The notes beneath the pieces are model-generated. The model saw only the letters and a program-made list of their open reading frames with translations. It was not told the DNA's origin and ran no database searches. This document shows positions 54,146 to 64,000 of a stretch of 64,000 nucleotides of DNA, in pieces. The translations under genes and the position numbers were made by a program. The stretch spans positions 2,666,001 to 2,730,000 of the forward strand of contig OZ251530.1 of assembly GCA_965243095.1 (NCBI GenBank). The letters are read 5' to 3'. Position 1 is the first letter of the stretch. Each line of letters begins with the position of its first letter. This stretch comes from VXYL01 sp965243095. Lineage in GTDB: Bacteria; Pseudomonadota; Gammaproteobacteria; Pseudomonadales; Azotimanducaceae.

Positions 54146-55414
54146 ATGTCCTCCCTGCTGAACGAACTGTCGGCGCGCGGTCTGCTCGCGCAGGTTTCCG
54201 ATCGATCGGCGTTGGAAGAACACTTGTCGAGCGGGCCGCGCACGCTCTACGTCGGCTTCGACCCCACCGCGCCCAGCCTGCAAGTGGGCAATCTGGTGCC
54301 ACTGCTGGTCCTGCGGCGGGCGCAGTTGCTGGGCCATCGGCCCATCGTCGTGGTCGGCGGCGCCACCGGTCTTATCGGCGACCCGTCCGGGCGCACGGAC
54401 GAACGCGCCTTACATGATGTGGCCACCATTGCCGAGTGGGTGGACGCCATTCGCGACCAAGTGGGGCGCTTCATCGACGTGGAGGGCGCAGCCGGCGGCC
54501 GCGTGGTGAACAACCTTGATTGGACGCGAGATGTGGGTGTGCTGGACTTCCTGCGCGATGTGGGCAAGCACTTCTCCGTCAACGCGATGACGCAGCGGGA
54601 TTCGGTGCGCGTGCGCCTGGAGCGGGATGGCGAGGGCATCTCCTACACCGAGTTCAGCTACATGCTGCTGCAAGCCTACGATTTCCTGGAGCTGGCGCGG
54701 CGCTACGACTGCACCGTGCAGCTGGGCGGCAGCGACCAATGGGGCAACATCGTCAGCGGCGTGGACTTGGTGCGGCGGGCCTTGCGGCGGCAGGCGTACG
54801 CGCTCACCGTGCCGCTGGTCACGCGGCGCGATGGCGTGAAGTTCGGCAAGTCCGCCGCCGGCGCCGTGTGGCTGGACGCCGAACGCACATCGCCCTACGC
54901 CTTCTACCAGTTCTGGATGAACGCCGCGGACGCGGACATGGGCCACTTCCTGCGCTGCTTCACGTTGCTGCCGGCGGGTGCCATCGAAGCGGCGGAGAAG
55001 GCGGCACAGGCGCAGCCGGAGGAACGCCGGGCGCAACGCCTGCTGGCCGCCGAGGCTACCCGCCTCGTGCATGGCGACGCCGCCGTTGCCGCGGCGGAGC
55101 GCATCACCGCGGCGCTGTTCTCCGGGGACGTGCGCGGCCTGCAAGCGGGCGAGTTGGCGGTGCTGGCGCAAGACGGCATGGCCACAACCACCATCGCCGC
55201 CGGCGAAGGGCTGCTTGCGGCGCTCACCCGGGCGGGGCTGGCGGCCTCCAACAGCGCGGCGCGGCGCTTGGTGCAGAGCGGCGGCGTGCGCGTGAACGGC
55301 ATAGTGGAAACGGACGCGGCACGGCGCTTGGACGCCGCGAGCGCGCTGCACCAGCGCTACCATGTGGTTCGTAGGGGCCGGAAGCACTGGCATATGCTGG
55401 TGTTGGCGGGGTGA
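54146..55414 (+). CDS. tyrS: tyrosyl-tRNA synthetase
   Basis: 422 residues. Matches E. coli TyrS along its length: YVGFDPTAPSLQVGNLVPLL, GGATGLIGDPSGR, FLRDVGKHFSVNAM, GGSDQWGNIVSG, KFGKS (KMSKS equivalent, about 231-235) and a C-terminal S4 domain (RRLVQSGGVRVNG). The HIGH motif reads QVGN at 46-49, without the first His. ATG 54146 lies 13 bp after the Uma2-like stop. The rrn promoter lies about 65 bp downstream. Confidence 0.96.
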   Translation: MSSLLNELSARGLLAQVSDRSALEEHLSSGPRTLYVGFDPTAPSLQVGNLVPLLVLRRAQLLGHRPIVVVGGATGLIGDPSGRTDERALHDVATIAEWVDAIRDQVGRFIDVEGAAGGRVVNNLDWTRDVGVLDFLRDVGKHFSVNAMTQRDSVRVRLERDGEGISYTEFSYMLLQAYDFLELARRYDCTVQLGGSDQWGNIVSGVDLVRRALRRQAYALTVPLVTRRDGVKFGKSAAGAVWLDAERTSPYAFYQFWMNAADADMGHFLRCFTLLPAGAIEAAEKAAQAQPEERRAQRLLAAEATRLVHGDAAVAAAERITAALFSGDVRGLQAGELAVLAQDGMATTTIAAGEGLLAALTRAGLAASNSAARRLVQSGGVRVNGIVETDAARRLDAASALHQRYHVVRRGRKHWHMLVLAG

Positions 55415-55478
55415 TCCGTGCGTAACCTATTGTTTATGCATGGTTTATTTCGTGCGCAAAAAAAGATCGCCGCGGCGG

Positions 55479-55506
55479 TTGACAGCGCCCAGATCAGGCG
55501 TATAGT
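55479..55506 (+). promoter_or_regulatory. rrn operon promoter (sigma-70 type)
   Basis: TTGACA at 55479-55484 and TATAGT at 55501-55506 with a 16-bp spacer. An A-rich stretch (A7 around 55458-55464) just upstream could serve as UP element. Position, about 160 bp ahead of the 16S, is right for an rRNA promoter. Confidence 0.88.
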
Positions 55507-55542
55507 ACGCAACCCTTGCCGAGGGGCCGACCGCCCCTTGGC

Positions 55543-55553
55543 CGTTCTTTAAG
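55543..55553 (+). promoter_or_regulatory. boxA-like antitermination site in the rrn leader
   Basis: GTTCTTTAAGA fits the boxA consensus of rRNA leaders, where NusB/NusE load. It lies directly before the 16S processing stem, as in E. coli. Confidence 0.7.
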
Positions 55554-55585
55554 AAGTGAAGACAAGCCATTCGTGTGGGCGCTCG
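55553..55585 (+). other. 16S processing stem, 5' arm
   Basis: Pairs over 33 nt with 57320-57352 downstream of the 16S, interrupted only by a 2x2 A/A internal loop and one G.U pair. This is the RNase III cleavage stem that releases pre-16S. Confidence 0.88.
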
Positions 55586-55664
55586 ACGCTTAAAGCTCTG
55601 AGCAAACCCTTTTCGGCCCGGCGGCCGCGGCCATTGGCCAAGGCGGCAGGGGCTGAGATTGCTT

Positions 55665-57233
<1,569 letters not shown>

Positions 57234-57319
57234 AACCCAAAGGTCGCGCCGGCGGCCGTCGCAGGCAACTGCGGCAGCAGTATTCGCCGGATGTCGATCC
57301 ACGCTCGAAGCGGCAAGCG

Positions 57320-57352
57320 CGAGCGCTCACACGAATGGCAAGTCTTCACTTC
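57320..57352 (+). other. 16S processing stem, 3' arm
   Basis: Reverse-complementary to 55553-55585 in the leader apart from two adjacent mismatches and one G.U pair. It closes the long helix around the 16S for RNase III processing. Confidence 0.88.
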
Positions 57353-57373
57353 GCAACGCCCGTGTTTCCGCGA

Positions 57374-57450
<77 letters not shown>

Positions 57451-57509
57451 GCCTAAGGTGCGCCCTAGACGGGCGCGGGCCGGTGGACAAGATCAACCGG
57501 CGTTCCCTT

Positions 57510-57585
57510 GGGGCCGTAGCTCAGCTGGGAGAGCACCTGCCTTGCACGCAGGGGGTCAGGAGTTCGAGCCTCCTCGGCTCCACCA
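57510..57585 (+). tRNA. alaT: tRNA-Ala (TGC)
   Basis: 76 nt including CCA. Acceptor GGGGCCG pairs with CGGCTCC (one G.U), anticodon TGC in CTTGCAC, T arm AGTTCGAGCCT. Second spacer tRNA of the operon. Confidence 0.97.
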
Positions 57586-57986
57586 AAACTCGCGGAACCG
57601 GGTTGGCGAGTAAGCCTGAATCCAAGCGCGCGGCGCGAACCGTGTGCTTGGATTTCGGCTTCTTCGCCGGTCTTAACAAAATCCATCTTGATGAAGCCAA
57701 GCGTCTCTCGCTTGATCGCCTTGTGTTGTCGGGCTGCGGTCTGGCTGTTCGGGGTGTGCAGACTTTCGAGAGATGCTTACCAACTTGAAGTTGAAAAGTG
57801 CGTCTGCGCGGCGGCAAGTCCGTCGCGTTGTGGTCGTGCGACGCGGGTCGTAGCGACCACGGGTAAAATCCGGCGAACGTTCACCAACCATGTTGCCCAA
57901 TGCTCGCGCGCGAGCTCTCCGCCTTCGTTGCTGTGTTTCGCAGCGGCCAAGGGTGGCTGGCTTGAACAGCGTGGCTTCGGTTGTAT
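57586..57986 (+). other. internal transcribed spacer between tRNA-Ala and 23S
   Basis: 401 bp without a gene. It contains a hairpin formed by AATCCAAGC and GCTTGGATT (about 57619-57656) and the 5' arm of the 23S processing stem at 57861-57889, which pairs with 61058-61085. Nothing else recognised. Confidence 0.8.
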
Positions 57987-61012
<3,026 letters not shown>

Positions 61013-61057
61013 ACTACCGAGTCCACGCGCCGGTGTTGCCGGTGGCAAAAGCGTGGC

Positions 61058-61085
61058 GGTCGGTGAACGTCAGCCGGATTTGCCC
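61058..61085 (+). other. 23S processing stem, 3' arm
   Basis: Pairs with 57861-57889 upstream of the 23S with a few mismatches, forming the RNase III stem around pre-23S. Confidence 0.75.
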
Positions 61086-61140
61086 AACGACGCGCAAAGC
61101 AACGCAAGTGTCGGCTTCATCAAGGTAGGATTTCACGGTT

Positions 61141-61259
61141 TGCCTGACGACCATGGCGAGTCGGAACCACCTGATCCCATTCCGAACTCAGCAGTGAAAC
61201 GTCTCAGCGCCGATGGTAGTGTGGGGTCTCCCCATGTGAGAGTAGGTCGTCGTCAGGCA
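61141..61259 (+). rRNA. rrf: 5S ribosomal RNA
   Basis: About 119 nt. TGCCTGACGAC at the 5' end pairs with GTCGTCAGGCA at the 3' end; loop sequences CCGAACTCAG and CGCCGATGGTAGT are typical. No T-run terminator is visible between it and the next gene, whose ATG lies 24 bp downstream, so readthrough may occur. Confidence 0.97.
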
Positions 61260-61283
61260 TTTGACTTCGGGGTCCACGGCTAC

Positions 61284-64000
61284 ATGGGCGCGAATGTGAC
61301 GAACGCACGCCGCGGCGGTCTCCGCCCGCTGCGCGGACTGCTTGGCGTCTGCGCCGCGGAACTCCGCTCGGCGCGACGCATGGCTCGCACATGGCTGTTC
61401 GCGGCTTTGGCGCTTACGGCCGGCGCGGCCTTGTACCACTCCTTCGGCGTCAACCACTTCTACAACGACACCGTCGCGCCGCGTTTCGCCATGCCCGGCA
61501 TCGGGCTGATGACGCTGTGGGTGTTGCTCGTCGGCGTGGTTTTCGTCGTCTTCGACGTGCGTTCGAGAGACGTGGGCGCGCAGGTCGTGGAAGCGCTCGA
61601 CGCGCGCCCGGTGTCCAACGTCGCAATGCTCGCCGGCCGGCTGCTGGCGGCGGGAATCATCGTCTGGCTGCCGCTCGTGGTGTTGGCGGCTGGCCTGCAG
61701 ATCTCCGGCATGGTCGTGGCGCAATTCCAATGGCTGGGCGGCACGCCGCCGGAACCCGTCTCGCTGCTCACCTTCGTGGTGCTCGACGCGCCGCCGGCCT
61801 TGGCGTTCTGGGGCGCGCTGGTGCTCGCGGTTGTCGCCGTGCTCCGTTCGCGCTGGGCGGCCGCGGCCGTCACCTTGGCGCTGCTCGGCTTGGCGCTCGT
61901 CGCCATCGTCAACACGCCGCTCTACCTGCTGCCAGTGCTTTCGGGCATCACCCACCTCGGCTTCATCGGGTCGGAAATCCTGCCGCGCTGGCCAACCAGC
62001 GTGGAGGTGTGCGCCCGCCTTGCCACGGTCGCTTTCGCCATCGGGTTGCTGGTGTTGGCGGCGAGCATCTGGCCGCGCGTCGACGAAGTGCGCCGTCGCA
62101 GGCGCCTCTTGCTCGGCGGCGCTTGCATAGGCGTGGGCGCCATGGTGATCGCGGTCCTCGCCGGGCAAGCGCAAGCCACGCAATCCGAGCGCAACGAATG
62201 GGTGCAAACACACCACGCCCTGCAAGCCGAACCGCGGCTGGACATCGAGGGCATCGCCGGCGAAGTGGCCATCGAACCCGGTCGGCGCCTCGCCATTCGC
62301 GTGGAAGTAGCTGTACGCGTGCCGGCCGATGCGCCGATGGACGTGCTGCGCTTCAGCTTGAATCCCGGCATGGCCGTGGAATCTGTCCGTCTGGACGGCG
62401 CAAACGTCACCCACATCCACCACCACGGCTTGCTGGAGGTGAAAGCGCCGCAACCGCTGCCGCGGAACGCCGGCGTTGTCGTGGCCATCCAAGCCACCGG
62501 CATCCCCGATCAACGCTTCGGCTACTTGGATAGCGTGGTGGACGCGATGGCCGAGAGCCTGCTCGGCAGCCCGATGGTGCTGCTGGGCGAACAAGCGTCT
62601 TTGTTCGACGAGGCGTTCGTGGCGCTCACGCCAGCGGTGCGCTGGTTGCCGATCGCGGGCGCGAACTTCGCCGCGCCGCCGGATTTCTTCGCGTTGGATC
62701 TGGCGGTACAAGCGCCGCCCGGCTGGCACGTCGGCGGCGCCGGTCGCCAGCAAGACGAGAGCGGGCTGCGCTTCCAGCCAGCGGTTCCGCTGCCCGAGTT
62801 CGCCCTAGTCGCCGCCCCCTACGCCCGCCGCGCCATGACCCTCCAAGACGTGGAGGCCGAACTGCTCCTCCACCCCATGCACGTCGGCAACGTGGAGTAT
62901 TTCGCGCAGCAAGCGCAACGCCAGAAGGAGAATCCCCAAGACCGGAGCGACGCGGACGGCGGCATGATGATGGTCACCACAGTGGGCGACGTCGGAGACC
63001 TCACGATCTCTCCCACGATCCAAATCAGCGGCAGCGGCACCATCGTCGACAAACTGCGCGATCGTCTGCAGAACTGGGCGTCCGGCGAACACGCGCCCGC
63101 CTATCCGCACCCCGTCATCAGCCTAGTGGAGGTTCCCGCCCAGCTCCGGCGCTACGGCGGCGGCTGGTTGATGGACAACGTGCAAGCCCTGCCCGGCATC
63201 CAGCTGCTTGCCGAGCACGGCTTCCCCACATCGCGCCTCACCCAGCGCCCACGCTGGGGCGGATTCCCCGAAGACCGCTGGCTGGACTACCTCCTTGGGC
63301 AAGTCGAATACTCCGGCGCGCACGGCATTTCGCTCACCACCGGCGCCGCGCACAATCTCGTCCCGTTTCGTGCCCGCGCCACCGGCGACGGGGCGGCCGC
63401 GATGGACTACTTGGTGGAATGGCTCACCGCTTGGCGTGTGCGCGGCGAGCGGACAGTCGCGCCAGCGCATTGGCTGCGCGTGGGCCTGTCGCCGCGCATG
63501 CCGTTCCTGGTGCGGGTGCTGGAGCGGAACATGGCGTCCGCCACCATGGCCTTCAATTGGTTCTTGTTCTTCCCCATGGCGTTGGAAGACGCAAGCGAGA
63601 AGGTGTCCTTCACCGGTTTCGACCCCGCCCTTCGGGAGAACGGCGCCGACATCATGGTACACAAAGGCAACTTGCTCGGGCAGTCGATTCGGCGGTTGCT
63701 GGGTGCGCGGGGAGTGACCCGATTCCTCGCCTTGCTGCGCGAGCGCCACGCCGGCGGATTGTTCACGCGGCAGGATTTTCTCGCGGCGATGGCCGAGGTC
63801 GATCCCGCCGTAGTCCCGTTTTTGGAACACGTGCTCACGCAACCGACTCTGCCCGGCTTCCTCGCCTCGGACGCCCGCGTGCAGCGTTTGCCGGACGACG
63901 AAGCGGGCAATCCGCGCTACCAGATTCGCGTTCATGTCCGCAACGACGAAGCGGCGCCCGGCGTTGCCGGCGTCTCCTACCGCACCGGCCAATTCGGCCA
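61284..64000 (+). CDS. second ABC-2-type membrane protein with degenerate M1-like domain (3' end beyond the window)
   Basis: At least 905 residues, open to the window edge. It aligns with the protein at 14668-18207: N-terminal LRGLLGVCAAELRSARRM, about six membrane segments (for example FAALALTAGAALYHSFGV; LMTLWVLLVGVVFVVF), the loop VVEALDARPVSNVAMLAGRL, one more helix near 290, then the exported part (FFALDLAVQAPPGWHVGG; EFALVAAPYARRAM). Where HExxHQW is expected it reads VEWLTAW (711-717), again without zinc ligands. Later segments FLASDARVQRLPDDEAGNPR match the paralogue's FLASAASVVRLPDDSAGEPR. ATG 61284 is used because the paralogue match starts there. Gene lies directly behind the rrn operon; no ABC ATPase is visible. 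Confidence 0.75.
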   Translation, partial: MGANVTNARRGGLRPLRGLLGVCAAELRSARRMARTWLFAALALTAGAALYHSFGVNHFYNDTVAPRFAMPGIGLMTLWVLLVGVVFVVFDVRSRDVGAQVVEALDARPVSNVAMLAGRLLAAGIIVWLPLVVLAAGLQISGMVVAQFQWLGGTPPEPVSLLTFVVLDAPPALAFWGALVLAVVAVLRSRWAAAAVTLALLGLALVAIVNTPLYLLPVLSGITHLGFIGSEILPRWPTSVEVCARLATVAFAIGLLVLAASIWPRVDEVRRRRRLLLGGACIGVGAMVIAVLAGQAQATQSERNEWVQTHHALQAEPRLDIEGIAGEVAIEPGRRLAIRVEVAVRVPADAPMDVLRFSLNPGMAVESVRLDGANVTHIHHHGLLEVKAPQPLPRNAGVVVAIQATGIPDQRFGYLDSVVDAMAESLLGSPMVLLGEQASLFDEAFVALTPAVRWLPIAGANFAAPPDFFALDLAVQAPPGWHVGGAGRQQDESGLRFQPAVPLPEFALVAAPYARRAMTLQDVEAELLLHPMHVGNVEYFAQQAQRQKENPQDRSDADGGMMMVTTVGDVGDLTISPTIQISGSGTIVDKLRDRLQNWASGEHAPAYPHPVISLVEVPAQLRRYGGGWLMDNVQALPGIQLLAEHGFPTSRLTQRPRWGGFPEDRWLDYLLGQVEYSGAHGISLTTGAAHNLVPFRARATGDGAAAMDYLVEWLTAWRVRGERTVAPAHWLRVGLSPRMPFLVRVLERNMASATMAFNWFLFFPMALEDASEKVSFTGFDPALRENGADIMVHKGNLLGQSIRRLLGARGVTRFLALLRERHAGGLFTRQDFLAAMAEVDPAVVPFLEHVLTQPTLPGFLASDARVQRLPDDEAGNPRYQIRVHVRNDEAAPGVAGVSYRTGQFG

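Noticed and set aside
61188..62753. 521-residue minus-strand open frame behind the 5S
   Set aside because: Translation is His/Arg/Asp/Gln-rich without any motif and antisense to the well-supported ABC-2/M1-like gene; it also enters the 5S.

Overview
The window is high-G+C DNA (mostly about two thirds G+C) from a member of the Gammaproteobacteria. The evidence is a fused nuoCD gene, the mfd-csiV pair, the mnmA-purB pair, GltA of the Gram-negative hexameric type, a TonB-dependent receptor and a gammaproteobacterial rrn leader. The 16S rRNA differs from the usual bacterial sequence at several near-invariant places (helix 14, h34, the decoding end of h44), so the lineage is unusual. I cannot place it below class.

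Layout. 0.1-5.1 kb (+): sulfotransferase, PQQ alcohol dehydrogenase with a haem c tail, AAA-ATPase/nuclease-like gene. 5.2-18.2 kb (-): a 1624-residue LRR protein, csiV, mfd, and an ABC-2-type membrane protein with a decayed M1 peptidase domain. 18.3-23.9 kb (-): DUF4143-type ATPase behind a palindrome, isocitrate lyase aceA, purB fused to a GNAT domain, mnmA. 23.9-28.4 kb (+): moaCDE, then a beta-hydroxyacid dehydrogenase overlapping a Ser/Thr kinase, a 64-residue protein and a WYL regulator. 28.5-32.5 kb (-): low-G+C caspase-like gene directly behind nuoE, nuoCD, nuoB, nuoA. 33.0-39.5 kb: gltA (+), then a SNF2-SWIM helicase with a one-base frameshift and a TonB receptor (-). 39.5-45.5 kb (+): nucleotide-sugar dehydrogenase, two epimerases, sulfatase, M28-like protein. 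45.5-55.4 kb: 27-bp inverted repeat, DUF4175-like giant protein, 23-bp-period repeats in front of a second DUF4143-type ATPase, a double CoA-transferase (-), a Uma2-like protein and tyrS. 55.4-61.3 kb: a complete rrn operon (promoter, leader, 16S, tRNA-Ile, tRNA-Ala, 23S, 5S). 61.3-64.0 kb: a second copy of the ABC-2/decayed-M1 protein, cut by the window edge.

Working together. Central metabolism is represented by gltA, aceA (glyoxylate bypass) and half of a complex I operon (A, B, CD, E only). moaCDE supplies late steps of molybdopterin synthesis. The nucleotide-sugar genes point to uronic-acid-containing surface polysaccharide. LRR protein, TonB receptor, sulfatase and sulfotransferase suggest contact with host or complex organic matter, but that is inference.

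Most notable: compensated changes in the 16S at the EUB338/341F site and in h44 beside the decoding centre, a G at position 1192, the purB-GNAT fusion, the low-G+C caspase-like gene that ends the nuo operon, paired pseudo-peptidase ABC-2 proteins, and two different repeat or palindrome arrays in front of DUF4143-type ATPase genes. No CRISPR array, transposase, integrase or phage gene was seen.
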